From: Rhodospirillaceae bacterium LM-1
Lineage (GTDB): Bacteria > Pseudomonadota > Alphaproteobacteria > Rhodospirillales > WMHbin7
Direction: 5' to 3'
Length of the DNA stretch: 64,000 nucleotides
NCBI GenBank assembly: GCA_902725215.1
Contig: CACUVI010000029.1
Span: 1 to 64,000 of the forward strand
A program made the position numbers and the translations under genes. Numbering within the stretch: position 1 is the first letter of the stretch; each line of letters opens with the position of its first letter. The notes under the pieces were generated by a model, which ran no database searches, was not told where the DNA came from, and was given only the letters and a program-made list of their open reading frames with translations. Positions 23,554 to 31,882 of this stretch are shown one piece after another.

Positions 23554-26438
23554 ACTACCTTCCACCTAATTGAGAAGAGGGCTTCGGTCTCCGTCCGCTG
23601 CGCGAGGCGGCGCTCCAACTGGTCGATCAGCGAATCCCGCTTCCCCATGATCTCGTCTTCCACCGTGAAAATCTCCTGCCGCTGGCGGCGCTGCTGGCGC
23701 TCAAGCTTCTGGTTTTTCTCCTGGATAGCGTGTTGCTCTTCCAGCGTCACGGCCTGGCGCGCCTGACGGCGCAGCACCTTGATCTGCTCTTTGGTGTCTG
23801 CCAGCGCCTTCTCGGACGCAAGCACCATGTCATCTGCCCACTTCTCCAGCGTGTCGCGCGCCTGATTGAAATGGGCGCTGTTCTGCTCAAGGGAGCGGCT
23901 GATTGTCGCCTTGGCGTGCCGTTGCGCCTCGGCTTCAAGTCGTTTGGCCACCGGCTCCGGGATATCCGTCGGCGCATCGACGTGGCCCGAGCAGCCAAAC
24001 AGCTTCTCCATGGTCTCTTGATCCAGCGTCGTGCCATCGTCGTCAAAGCCGGAAAAGAGGAGATATTCCTCGCGCTCATAGGACTCGATCTGCAACCGCG
24101 TCAGAACGAGGTGCCCCGCCTTGCCACGAAGTGCCTCGACGACATGAACGCGCGTGCCGTGGTTCGTGACATCGAATGAGATGACGGCCGCCGGAGCCGA
24201 AAGCGATTTTCCGCCCTGGACTACCTTCTCTCCGAGAGGATGTGACAGGCGGTAGAGGAAGCGGCTTGGTTCCTCACTCCGGTCATGGCCTGGCTCTGGC
24301 TGGGACTTCGAGATGAGGTGATAACGACCCGGAGATATCTCCGGGCTCGGCGGGACCTTGAGGTCGAAAGTGAGTGCTTCATCGTCGAAACGGGCACAAT
24401 CCGCAAGGATGAACCGAGTCAGCGACCAGAAGCGTTGGCCGACCCGGTCGAGTTGGGCCTTGGTATCGGCAAGCCTGATCCGAAGCCGCCGGTGAACATC
24501 TTCATCGAAGCACTCGAAGAGCTTTCGCCGCGTATCATCCATTCGGGCACGGATGCTTTCATCCATTTCTTCCTGGAGTTTCTGGAATGCCGCCTCGATC
24601 TCCTCCGACGTTCGGCATTCTTGATAGATCGCCAGGATGCGCTTTTCAAAATCGACGCCTGATTCGATGCTGCCTAACACATCGTCCGACGCACCGAACA
24701 CGCCGTTAAAGAGGCTGAACTTCTCGCCGAGCAATTCGAGGACGCGCCGATCGGCCTCGTTGCGTTCGTTCAGAAAGTTGATCACGACGACGTCGTGCTT
24801 CTGCCCGTAGCGATGGCATCGGCCGATGCGCTGTTCGATCCTTTGCGGGTTCCAAGGCAGATCGTAATTGACGACCAGCGAGCAGAACTGAAGATTCACG
24901 CCTTCAGCAGCGGCTTCAGTCGCAAGCAGGATCGTTGCATCATCCCGAAAATGCTCGACCAGGGCGGCGCGCACATCGATGCCGCGCGATCCTGACGAAC
25001 GACCGGTCAGTCTATTCTTTGCCAGCCAGGCTTCGTATATCTGCGTCGTTTCATGCCCGGCGTTGGTCCCATTGAAAACGACAACTTCACCCTTGTAGCC
25101 GTGGCTCTCAAGAAAGGTCTTGAGATAGTCCTGCGTCCTGCGGGACTCGGTGAAGATGACAGCTTTCCGCACAGCGCCCGTTTCAGCCATCTGCGCAAAA
25201 CCAATGTCCAGAGCCTTGAGAAGTGTCTCGGTTTTGGTATCGACAGGAATATCGCGCGCCCGTGCACTCAGACGCACCAAGAGTTCTATTTCCTCTTTCA
25301 GCTTCGATCGGTCGATCGGCGCCGCGTTGGCTTCCGACGTCTCGGGTTCAGTGTCATCTGCCAGGATGTCGTCAAGCAACTCGTCTTCGATGTCTTCCGA
25401 TTCAATAAGCCGCTCGGCGAATTCCGGATCGTCCTTGATCTGCTCGTCGCGGAGCGTTTCCAATCTCGCTCGCAGCGTATCGAGCGTGCCGGCGATGGCG
25501 AGTGACGACGAGGCCAACAGCTTCCGCAGAATGAGTGCGGTAAGGTGCCTCTGGCGCTGTGGGAGGGCGTAGCTGTTGGGGCGCTGCAAGAAGGCCGAAA
25601 CCGCCTCATACAGCGAATGCTCAGCATCGCTCGATGTGAAGGGGCGCGTGATGGCTCGCCGTTCGGTGTATCGAACATATTCAACGACCTGATTGCGCAG
25701 CGTCCTTTTGCAGAAGGTCGCAAGCCGTTGCTGCAGATCAGTCATACTGCTTCCGGCGCTGGTATAGCGCACCCTGAACGCATTAATGTCACCAAACAGG
25801 TGTTCATCGATGAGCGTCGAAAGCCCGTAGAGCTCAACGAGCGAGTTCTGTAACGGCGTCGCCGTCAACAGCAATTTCCGGCAATCTTCTGTGGCCCAGC
25901 GGATGCCCTGACCGACCTTGTTGCTCGGACGATAGGCGTTCCGAAGTTTGTGGGCCTCGTCGATGACGACCAGATCCCACGCAATCGCTTTGATTTCTAC
26001 ACGCAAGGCGCTGGCATAGTTGAATGAGACGATGAGAATGCCCGCCTCGTTCAATGGTGCGCGACCGAGCCGGAGTTCATCCCGGTAGGTTTTCGCATCC
26101 AGGACCCGGGACGGAAGATTGAACTTCTCGGAAAGCTCCAGAGCCCATTGTTTTCTGAGCGAAGCCGGGCAGATGACCAGCAGGCGTCGCTTGCGCTCGG
26201 CCCAAAACTGGCAGAGGACAATTCCCGCCTCGATTGTCTTGCCCAGACCGACCTCGTCGGCGAGCAACACACCCTTTGAGAGAGGAGATTCAAGGGCGAA
26301 CAATGCCGCTTCGATCTGGTGGGGGTTCAGATCAACGGCCGCGTCGAAGAGCGACATCGAAAGGCGATCCAAACCGGTGGAGGCTCGGCGAGTCAGATCG
26401 TAGGCAAAATATTTGGCGTGAAAGGGCGTAAGAATCAT
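23550..26438 (-). CDS. SNF2/RapA-type helicase of the restriction operon
   Basis: A 962-residue superfamily 2 ATPase. Walker A is LADEVGLGKTIEAGI near residue 58, the DEAH box is LVVIDEAHKLRN near 156, and SATP-like LLLTATPLQNS follows. The helicase C domain includes LLATEAAAEGVNLQFCS and RIEQRIGRCHRYGQ. Residues about 790-960 are a long charged region likely to form coiled coil. No nuclease motif is visible. The ATG at 26438 overlaps the stop of the antitoxin-like gene (ATGA), and the stop overlaps the ASCH gene. In such operons the ATPase is expected to remodel or translocate on DNA. Confidence 0.9.
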   Translation of the reverse strand: MILTPFHAKYFAYDLTRRASTGLDRLSMSLFDAAVDLNPHQIEAALFALESPLSKGVLLADEVGLGKTIEAGIVLCQFWAERKRRLLVICPASLRKQWALELSEKFNLPSRVLDAKTYRDELRLGRAPLNEAGILIVSFNYASALRVEIKAIAWDLVVIDEAHKLRNAYRPSNKVGQGIRWATEDCRKLLLTATPLQNSLVELYGLSTLIDEHLFGDINAFRVRYTSAGSSMTDLQQRLATFCKRTLRNQVVEYVRYTERRAITRPFTSSDAEHSLYEAVSAFLQRPNSYALPQRQRHLTALILRKLLASSSLAIAGTLDTLRARLETLRDEQIKDDPEFAERLIESEDIEDELLDDILADDTEPETSEANAAPIDRSKLKEEIELLVRLSARARDIPVDTKTETLLKALDIGFAQMAETGAVRKAVIFTESRRTQDYLKTFLESHGYKGEVVVFNGTNAGHETTQIYEAWLAKNRLTGRSSGSRGIDVRAALVEHFRDDATILLATEAAAEGVNLQFCSLVVNYDLPWNPQRIEQRIGRCHRYGQKHDVVVINFLNERNEADRRVLELLGEKFSLFNGVFGASDDVLGSIESGVDFEKRILAIYQECRTSEEIEAAFQKLQEEMDESIRARMDDTRRKLFECFDEDVHRRLRIRLADTKAQLDRVGQRFWSLTRFILADCARFDDEALTFDLKVPPSPEISPGRYHLISKSQPEPGHDRSEEPSRFLYRLSHPLGEKVVQGGKSLSAPAAVISFDVTNHGTRVHVVEALRGKAGHLVLTRLQIESYEREEYLLFSGFDDDGTTLDQETMEKLFGCSGHVDAPTDIPEPVAKRLEAEAQRHAKATISRSLEQNSAHFNQARDTLEKWADDMVLASEKALADTKEQIKVLRRQARQAVTLEEQHAIQEKNQKLERQQRRQRQEIFTVEDEIMGKRDSLIDQLERRLAQRTETEALFSIRWKVV

Positions 26439-26638
26439 CCCCCACCCTCCGGCTTCTTGATATGCCCGGAAAGCGCATGATCGGATGTTCTGTTCGCGAC
26501 TAGCCTCTCATATTCCTCTAGAGCGACAACGACGACGACCGGGCGTCCATGCTTCTCGATCGCCACGGGCTCCGCCCTGGCCATATCGATCAGACGACCA
26601 AAAGCATTTTTGGCGTCGCGCGCAGACATTCGTTGCAT
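26435..26638 (-). CDS. Phd/YefM-family antitoxin-like protein
   Basis: A 67-residue protein with the Phd/YefM signature: MSARDAKNAFGRLIDMARAE followed by PVAIEKHGRPVVVVVALEEYERL. In toxin-antitoxin pairs this family neutralises a toxin and represses its own promoter. Here no RelE, Doc or PIN toxin gene adjoins; the next gene, coupled by ATGA, is the SNF2 helicase of the restriction operon. It may therefore serve as the operon's autorepressor. A palindrome over the ribosome site (26644-26657) is a possible target. Confidence 0.85.
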   Translation of the reverse strand: MQRMSARDAKNAFGRLIDMARAEPVAIEKHGRPVVVVVALEEYERLVANRTSDHALSGHIKKPEGGG

Positions 26639-26643
26639 TAACA

Positions 26644-26657
26644 GCCTCCATTTGGAG
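26644..26657. promoter_or_regulatory. Palindrome over the ribosome site of the restriction operon
   Basis: CTCCA-TT-TGGAG is a 5-bp inverted repeat that contains the GGAG ribosome site of the antitoxin-like gene, about 6 bp from its start. It could be an operator for the Phd-like protein or a translational control hairpin. The rest of the gap to 26814 shows no intact gene. Confidence 0.4.
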
Positions 26658-26814
26658 CCATTTTAGCTACAATCGCACTATCTTCAAGCCCCGTTGGTGC
26701 TTACGCGCTTGCCTGGCCGCCCCCAAGCGACCGAGCGTATGATGGCATTCCGGCCCACAGGCTTCAAGCGCAAGATGGCGGTCAATGCCGCCTATTTCGT
26801 GTACTTCGCATTGG

Positions 26815-28299
26815 CTAGCCCCCAGCCAACTGCCTGAGTGACCTATGCACTTCGACCATGGCCATGGTGTCGAGTTCGCAATAGCGAAGGAGAGACTCCC
26901 GAAGCGAATCGGCATCTTCCCCGGGCGCTAAAGTGTCGGATGCTATGCGCTCGAAAGCGGTTTGCGCGCCCTGGCCGTCAGCGATGCCATCAAGACTTTC
27001 ATAGTCGATATTTGGCGCGAGGGCAGGCCCGACTTTCTTGATCGAGAACTTGCCGTTGAATTCCGGGAAATAGACATGTGCGCGCACGACCGGCAGCAAG
27101 TCGGCCAGCCGTTTGGCAAGCCGGTCTAGCACTTCGGCATATTCCGGCAAGAGAGCTTCCATCTCACGGATGATCCGATGCTCGAACCCGGAATAGACAA
27201 TAATCGGCTCGTCTGAGCCATCGAGCGCCGCGATCAAGGATTCCGTGAAGGCCCGCCTGGGATCGACATCTTCCCTCGCCAGAAATTCTTCATGCGTCAG
27301 ATTGCCTTTGGCGTCCAGCCGATGCAGCGACCATTGAAACGGCAAGGCCTGGAAAGGTCGCGTTCCCTCGTACAGCGGAATCGCCGGACCCACGGTTTCA
27401 AAATCAAGATAAACAGCTGGCGGGCCGAATGATCGAAGCGCTTTTTTAAGGTCCGGCGAGACCCAGGGTTTGCCGTTCTTCAGCACCGTTCTGACCCTGG
27501 CCTGCATCTCGTTCAATTCAAAACTGTCAGGAATGGCGCGAATGCTCTCGATGCCCTGGGCGGACAGTTTTTCAAGCTGCGGCCCCGTTATGCGGGGCAG
27601 ATGAAGAACCCAGTCCTCGGGCTTAACCTTGGTGCAGCGATCCCAGAAGGGGCAAAAATCCGGGCAATGCTTGCCGGGCTCAATATCCGGATGCGTTGGG
27701 CGCGCCAGAATGTCAAACAGTTCGGCCGCATGTCTAGGAATGTCCGGCAGATGGGATTTCACGGTTTCCGACAGGTCCTCGCGGGCGAAATAGGCCGCCC
27801 AGTCGATCTCGCCAGCGCCGCGTACATAAGACGTGTCGATATGCACAAGCTCAATCGAGCGCAGGTCAAGCCCGCAGCCCGTCAGCACATAAACTTGAAT
27901 TGCCAGATCGTGGATGTAGTCGTCCTTCACACTGCCGCTTGATTTGACTTCGCGGATTCCCCAGCCGCCGCCCGGCAAACGTTCAAGGATATCGACACGG
28001 ATACGAACGCCCTGATATTCAAGTGCCGCCTCGAAGATTGCCGGGACCGCAGGATCGGCCATCAGATCGCTTGTGTGCTTGACGGCCTCGGCATGCTGCC
28101 ATGGCGCGAAATCGATCAGCACGCCGCCAGGAAAGAGCAGATGCGCCTTCTTGCCCACCTCGATACCGACATAGGCCGGAGACCCAGGTTCGGGATCGGC
28201 ATAGGGCGCAGGCTCATGCCAGCCCAGCCACAGCCATTTCGGGCAGGTCAATCCCTGCACATAGCGGGATTTGGTGAGATATGGCGCATCACGAGGCAT
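26815..28299 (-). CDS. DUF2779-type protein: Cas4-like nuclease plus DEDD exonuclease
   Basis: A 494-residue protein. Residues 1 to about 240 look like a Cas4-type PD-(D/E)XK nuclease: YVQGLTCPKWLWLG with a cysteine, RVDILERLP, REVKSS, QVYVL, and a cysteine cluster CPDFCPFWDRC that, with the first cysteine, could hold an iron-sulfur cluster. Residues about 290-490 are a DEDD exonuclease: VYLDFETVG, FEHRIIREM, CELDTMAMVEVH. This matches the DUF2779 family, whose role is undetermined. It is on the same strand as the restriction operon, 176 bp upstream, but probably has its own promoter. An accessory defence or DNA-repair function is inferred. Confidence 0.75.
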   Translation of the reverse strand: MPRDAPYLTKSRYVQGLTCPKWLWLGWHEPAPYADPEPGSPAYVGIEVGKKAHLLFPGGVLIDFAPWQHAEAVKHTSDLMADPAVPAIFEAALEYQGVRIRVDILERLPGGGWGIREVKSSGSVKDDYIHDLAIQVYVLTGCGLDLRSIELVHIDTSYVRGAGEIDWAAYFAREDLSETVKSHLPDIPRHAAELFDILARPTHPDIEPGKHCPDFCPFWDRCTKVKPEDWVLHLPRITGPQLEKLSAQGIESIRAIPDSFELNEMQARVRTVLKNGKPWVSPDLKKALRSFGPPAVYLDFETVGPAIPLYEGTRPFQALPFQWSLHRLDAKGNLTHEEFLAREDVDPRRAFTESLIAALDGSDEPIIVYSGFEHRIIREMEALLPEYAEVLDRLAKRLADLLPVVRAHVYFPEFNGKFSIKKVGPALAPNIDYESLDGIADGQGAQTAFERIASDTLAPGEDADSLRESLLRYCELDTMAMVEVHRSLRQLAGG

Positions 28300-28343
28300 G
28301 GGGCATCATAACTTTCCACGGACATGGCTGATAGGGGGATTGC

Positions 28344-28949
28344 TCATCCCCCAACTTTTGCCTTCGAGCGCTTGTCCTCGATCTGGGCAAATTCCTTGTC
28401 TCGTTCAGATTTGGCCTGGTCGAGACCCTGGGCGCAATCCGGTCGGCCCGCAGGCACGCCCGAACCGCATTGGGTTTGCAGGTCGGTCATGATGCGCGTC
28501 CACTTGTCCTCAACAGCCTTGCGTCTGCCATCGTAATAGAGATCGCGGTCGGTAAGGCTTTTGAACCGCTCGGGCTCCAGCACCAGGGAGAAACGCGGCG
28601 GAAACTTCTGTCCGGCACCGCGCGCGGCATCAACGGCAACGCCAATGATGCCGCCGAACAGCAGGTTGCCGAAGATCCAACCATCCAGCTTGGTATCCAG
28701 GACTGCCGTCGTGTTCTTATATCCCTCGGCCTTGCAGGCGATGGTGACGGGCGCCGCCGAAGAAGGCAGCATGACGCTGTTGGGTGTTTCCACCACACGG
28801 GTGAAATCCTGGCCGTGTAGCTCGCAGCGCGACTTTTCGGGATCGGTTTCGATATAGGTGCCGGAATTATTGTCGCTGACGATGCTGGCACAACCTGGCA
28901 GAGCCAGGCCAAGAGCGAGAACGGATAGAAGGCGATGCTTGTGGATCAT
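28344..28949 (-). CDS. Lipoprotein of unknown function
   Basis: A 201-residue protein with a lipoprotein signal (MIHKHRLLSVLALGLALPGC, lipobox LPGC), followed by a domain of unknown function with one hydrophobic glycine-rich stretch (GWIFGNLLFGGIIGVAVDAA), a pattern seen in PEGA-like/TraT-adjacent lipoproteins. The C-terminus is charged. The ATG at 28949 places the signal correctly; an ATG at 28982 would add 11 residues. A TGACC-N5-TGACA motif lies upstream on the same strand (28998-29012). Confidence 0.7.
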   Translation of the reverse strand: MIHKHRLLSVLALGLALPGCASIVSDNNSGTYIETDPEKSRCELHGQDFTRVVETPNSVMLPSSAAPVTIACKAEGYKNTTAVLDTKLDGWIFGNLLFGGIIGVAVDAARGAGQKFPPRFSLVLEPERFKSLTDRDLYYDGRRKAVEDKWTRIMTDLQTQCGSGVPAGRPDCAQGLDQAKSERDKEFAQIEDKRSKAKVGG

Positions 28950-28997
28950 GACGATTTCCCCTTGCTGATAAGACATCGTCATTTAGGCAGAGCAAGG

Positions 28998-29012
28998 TGT
29001 CAGATTTGGTCA
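28998..29012 (-). promoter_or_regulatory. TGACC-N5-TGACA motif upstream of lipoprotein gene
   Basis: On the minus strand the sequence is TGACC-AAATC-TGACA. It lies 48 nt before the ATG at 28949 (15 nt before the ATG at 28982). It is one of six similar sites in 29-36 kb, all upstream of genes and read in the direction of those genes. Confidence 0.5.
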
Positions 29013-29040
29013 CCATTGGCATGCACAACCCATATGGATG

Positions 29041-29433
29041 TCATGGCGCCTGCACATATTGACGTCCCTCCATGCACTGTCGATAGGACGTATTGAAATC
29101 AACGACAGCTTTGCCCAGGCCTATAAACAAGCCTACTCCGGCACCTGCCGCTGCGCCGATCCACGCACCTTCTCCTGTTGCTCCCTGATGTGCGCCGGCA
29201 ACAGCTCCCTCGCCTGCACCAATAATGGCTCCAACAGCCAGCCCCGCGATTGCATCGTCGCCAGCCGAGCTATTTGATCTGTTGGCTTGTTCCCAGCACT
29301 CGCCTTTATCAATCTCGAAGCGCGTTGCCGCCATGGCCGTATTGTCCTTGGGCGCAAAGGAAGCGCAGCCACTTAGCAATGCACAGATCACGGCTGCAGC
29401 GATCATCGGCCTTCGTCGCCATTTGAATTCCAC
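29041..29433 (-). CDS. Glycine-zipper lipoprotein
   Basis: A 130-residue protein with a lipoprotein signal (AAAVICALLSGC) and a glycine-zipper core (AIAGLAVGAIIGAGEGAVAG, then WIGAAAGAGVGLFIG), typical of small outer-membrane-associated proteins of unknown role. Two cysteines (GECWE, RQCMEG) may form a disulphide. It is divergent from the small-gene block to the right and has its own TGACC-N5-TGTCT site at 29487-29501. Confidence 0.75.
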   Translation of the reverse strand: MEFKWRRRPMIAAAVICALLSGCASFAPKDNTAMAATRFEIDKGECWEQANRSNSSAGDDAIAGLAVGAIIGAGEGAVAGAHQGATGEGAWIGAAAGAGVGLFIGLGKAVVDFNTSYRQCMEGRQYVQAP

Positions 29434-29486
29434 GACTTCAGCTCCTTGCCAAGGTTAACGCCTCACATAATTATGCCACCCAAGGA

Positions 29487-29501
29487 AGACAGAAACGGTC
29501 A
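29487..29501 (-). promoter_or_regulatory. TGACC-N5-TGTCT motif upstream of glycine-zipper lipoprotein
   Basis: On the minus strand TGACC-GTTTC-TGTCT, 53 nt before the start of the 29433 gene. It is a member of the shared motif family. Confidence 0.5.
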
Positions 29502-29530
29502 CATAAGAAATTTCGTTGAAAAGCCAAGGG

Positions 29531-29545
29531 TGACCATTTCTGACC
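29531..29545 (+). promoter_or_regulatory. TGACC-N5-TGACC motif
   Basis: TGACC-ATTTC-TGACC, 23 nt upstream of the ATG at 29569. The same 23-nt spacing occurs at 29935-29949 and 35592-35606. Confidence 0.45.
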
Positions 29546-29568
29546 TAGCCCCGTAATAGCCTCACCTC

Positions 29569-29670
29569 ATGACCGAAATCACTTACCACCAAGCCTTCCG
29601 AACGGATGGTTTTGCCGACCTGTCCAAAATATTCGAGCAGGTACAATTATATAGTTCAACGCTGGATGTA
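29569..29670 (+). pseudogene. Truncated copy of the 29973 gene (N-terminus only)
   Basis: An ATG at 29569 opens MTEITYHQAFRTDGFADLSK, clearly related to MTESLYNQAIRTDGFADIAK at 29973. After IFEQ the similarity ends, and the frame reaches a stop soon after. The upstream motif and its 23-nt spacing are also duplicated. This looks like a partial duplicate or decayed paralog. Confidence 0.6.
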
Positions 29671-29684
29671 TGTGGAGGGAAGCG

Positions 29685-29888
29685 ATGACAGAGAACATGA
29701 CGCTTGGTGATATGTTTATGGGTATGGCCCGTGGCGTTGTAGCCAAGGAACTGAAGCTGACCGGCGCAGAAATTCCGTCTCTTGACCAAGAGGTTAAGGA
29801 GGTGCTTTGGGACATTCTTCGCGAAGAGGGTAGTGACGCCTTCTTAGAAGCTGCCGTCCGTGCAATCAAAATGAAGCTCGCCGAATAA
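29685..29888 (+). CDS. Small acidic protein of unknown function
   Basis: A 67-residue protein from the ATG at 29685, preceded by a GGAGGG-type ribosome site. Sequence: a methionine-rich start (MTENMTLGDMFMGMARG), then an acidic helical region (SLDQEVKEVLWDILREEGSD). No family recognised. The good ribosome site and a compact charged product support expression. Confidence 0.5.
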   Translation: MTENMTLGDMFMGMARGVVAKELKLTGAEIPSLDQEVKEVLWDILREEGSDAFLEAAVRAIKMKLAE

Positions 29889-29934
29889 CAGCACTGTCAG
29901 ACAAGCCTCTTTGTTCATTAGTTCAGCCAATTTA

Positions 29935-29949
29935 TGACCGTTTTTGTCA
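29935..29949 (+). promoter_or_regulatory. TGACC-N5-TGTCA motif upstream of 29973 gene
   Basis: TGACC-GTTTT-TGTCA, 23 nt before the ATG at 29973. A possible -10 (TATGAC) lies 16 nt after TGACC, so TGACC could also act as a -35 element. Confidence 0.5.
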
Positions 29950-29972
29950 TAGCTTTATGACAAGCTGTTCCC

Positions 29973-30405
29973 ATGACCGAAAGCCTTTACAACCAAGCCA
30001 TCCGAACGGATGGCTTTGCCGACATCGCCAAACCATTCGAGCGAAAGCGGCTGCTTCGCCAAGCGGCGGAGATGGCTGCCGATGCGGCCATGTCGCGGCT
30101 GTCTATCTATCAGGTTCGCCTATTGGCGAAATATTTGCTGCCGGTGTCGGCACGCCGAAGCGAAGGACTGGATCGGCTTGTCAAAAGCGCAATCGCCTAT
30201 TGGGTCGAGGCAAGGTGGGACAATGCGGCACCCAAATATCCAGATCATGATGTGGCAGAGATTCTTGAAAGCATCGCCTTTAACCGCCCTCTGGAAGACA
30301 AAGAAAAGCAGGCGACGCGCGACACAATAAACCTAGCCATCATGGCTATCATTTTCATACTTGTTAACTTTCCCTATATGGCAGGCAAAGACTATGTTTC
30401 ACGGC
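29973..30405 (+). CDS. Unknown small protein, 3' end disrupted by rearrangement
   Basis: The frame starts MTESLYNQAIRTDGFADIAK and continues as a helical protein with one membrane segment near residues 122-138 (NLAIMAIIFILVNFPYMAG). From about 30406 the frame is open by chance through sequence antisense to a WYL-gene fragment and then into an IS3 transposase fragment, ending at 30710. The native C-terminus is therefore unknown. No family recognised. Only the first about 144 codons are likely to be original. Confidence 0.5.
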
Positions 30406-30600
30406 ATGGCTGGCCAGTTTACGCGCCTCGGGTGAACGAGGTCAGCCAGCCGCTTCGGAGCCAGCACATCGACCTTGTCGCCCCAGGCATACAGGTGCCA
30501 GGCCATTTCGAGATCGCTGCCGGCGGTAAAGCGCACGACAAGGCTGCCGTCCTTTTTCCGCTCGACGGTCTGGTTGGGATGAAAAACGAAGTCCTGGGCA
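30406..30600 (-). pseudogene. C-terminal fragment of a second WYL regulator gene
   Basis: On the minus strand the fragment encodes [20 protein letters not shown] and on through LEMAWHLYAWGDKVDVLAPK, nearly identical to the C-terminus of the intact WYL protein at 32182-33171. It differs near the end (VHPRRVNWP versus VRQHRVNWP), so it is from a paralog or a diverged duplicate. Only about 65 codons remain. Confidence 0.8.
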
Positions 30601-30715
30601 CAGGATCACAAGGTGGCCTGGCATTACAACGCGCCTGGCAAGCCCATGCAGAACTGCTACGTCGAGAGCTTCAACGGGCGAATGCGCGACGAGTTGTTGA
30701 ACGAGCATAAAGAAT
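30601..30715 (+). mobile_element. IS3-family transposase (OrfB) fragment
   Basis: The plus strand reads [20 protein letters not shown] then [12 protein letters not shown], the conserved region around the catalytic glutamate of IS3-family OrfB. Only about 37 codons remain, abutting the WYL fragment. A transposition or recombination event probably created the chimera. Confidence 0.75.
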
Positions 30716-30764
30716 ACGTGGCTTGGCTCGGGGAGCTTTTCTGCGCGGTTAATCTGGGCAATCC

Positions 30765-31367
30765 CTACCTGTCGTTTGATACATCCTTATGAATAAATGA
30801 TTCTATATATTCATCTACTGTTTGCGGAAGTATCATGTCATTCAAACTCATTATTAACAGAAGTATTTGCTCACGAACTGCTGCTCGTGGTCTTTTTGTA
30901 TCTGACAGCTCGATAGCATTAAACAAACCAGAAAACAATGTTGCAAAAATTCTGCAGTCTTGTTCAGATAATTCGTTATTCTCGATTTGAGCCAGTACAA
31001 AAAAATTATGGGCAGAATAATCATTATTTTCTGAGCATGGGCATTTGAACTTTATTTTGTGCTCATATGACATATAAATGTCATAACTTTTTTTATGGGG
31101 GTCAAAAGGAATATTTGTTCCAGTTAGATCCGTGTGTGGATAGTCATAATGATTCTTATTTCCACAACTATGATGGCGGATAAATACCCGAAATCCAAAA
31201 TCACCTGCGACTTTGCTGTATTTATATAGTAATCGCCAAATATCAAAATTAATCGAAAAATTCGTTTTTGAATCATCCCGATACCACTGAAATTGCTCAC
31301 TATTGTTTATTAGCCCATTCATTTCAATAAGCTCTGACCTAAGTGAGACTATGATATCTTTAAGCAT
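30765..31367 (-). CDS. Unknown protein in AT-rich cassette
   Basis: A 200-residue soluble protein. The ATG at 31367 follows GGAGAG at good spacing and is preferred to in-frame starts at 31379 and 31451. Features: [20 protein letters not shown], a pair of CxxH/CPC-like elements (HHSCGNK, KCPCSEN) and an acidic C-terminal helix. The base composition is clearly more AT-rich than the neighbours, a sign of transfer. No family recognised. It probably shares an operon with the two genes upstream. Confidence 0.6.
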   Translation of the reverse strand: MLKDIIVSLRSELIEMNGLINNSEQFQWYRDDSKTNFSINFDIWRLLYKYSKVAGDFGFRVFIRHHSCGNKNHYDYPHTDLTGTNIPFDPHKKSYDIYMSYEHKIKFKCPCSENNDYSAHNFFVLAQIENNELSEQDCRIFATLFSGLFNAIELSDTKRPRAAVREQILLLIMSLNDMILPQTVDEYIESFIHKDVSNDR

Positions 31368-31431
31368 TGCACTCTCCATTATTTCTTTTAACCATCTAAC
31401 AAGCGCAATATATAATATGAATTTTATTGCG

Positions 31432-31845
31432 CTATGTCCGATTATCAACAACCCACTGCTTCACCAAAACCCCTTTCTCAAACTCTAGAAACAGATCCTC
31501 TTCGTACTGACTGAGATAGCTCATGTGAACATACTGCAGCCTCTCGCCCCGTGGGCAACGAATGACCCCTGAATACCATACGGCAAATACCCCGTCAGGC
31601 TGATCTGGAAACAAGGATGCTAGATTGGCTTGACCGCCGGTTGCGAGCGAGCCGCTGAGTCCGATCAGATAAAGACGTTCCTCATTAACTTGCCAAGTCC
31701 CAAAATACCCCCGAAGACAGGCCGTCATCGTCCAGGTGAAAATTTCATCGTTACCAGTTTCTTTGAGATATTCACTGAGTGGCTCGGCGAACATCATAAG
31801 ATGTTCGCCATTTAATATTAATTCTTCATAGGATTGCGCTGTCAT
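31432..31845 (-). CDS. Unknown protein in AT-rich cassette (possible immunity-like protein)
   Basis: A 137-residue protein starting MTAQSYEELILNGEHLMMFA. The central motif TACLRGYFGTWQVNEERLYL followed by IGLSGSLA recalls a widespread family of uncharacterised small proteins. The compact, acidic composition would fit an immunity protein, but there is no visible toxin. The base composition is AT-rich. Confidence 0.6.
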   Translation of the reverse strand: MTAQSYEELILNGEHLMMFAEPLSEYLKETGNDEIFTWTMTACLRGYFGTWQVNEERLYLIGLSGSLATGGQANLASLFPDQPDGVFAVWYSGVIRCPRGERLQYVHMSYLSQYEEDLFLEFEKGVLVKQWVVDNRT

Positions 31846-31882
31846 GAGAGGCCTTGGATATACAATTCACATTAGTGACAAT

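Noticed and set aside
26667-26915. Minus-strand frame with a C...H...C...CHH pattern, possibly an HNH nuclease remnant
   Set aside because: It overlaps the end of the DUF2779 gene in another frame, has no conserved catalytic context and no ribosome site.
29973-30710. A genuine 245-residue protein
   Set aside because: Codons after about 30405 are antisense to a WYL fragment and then an IS3 fragment, so the long frame is accidental.
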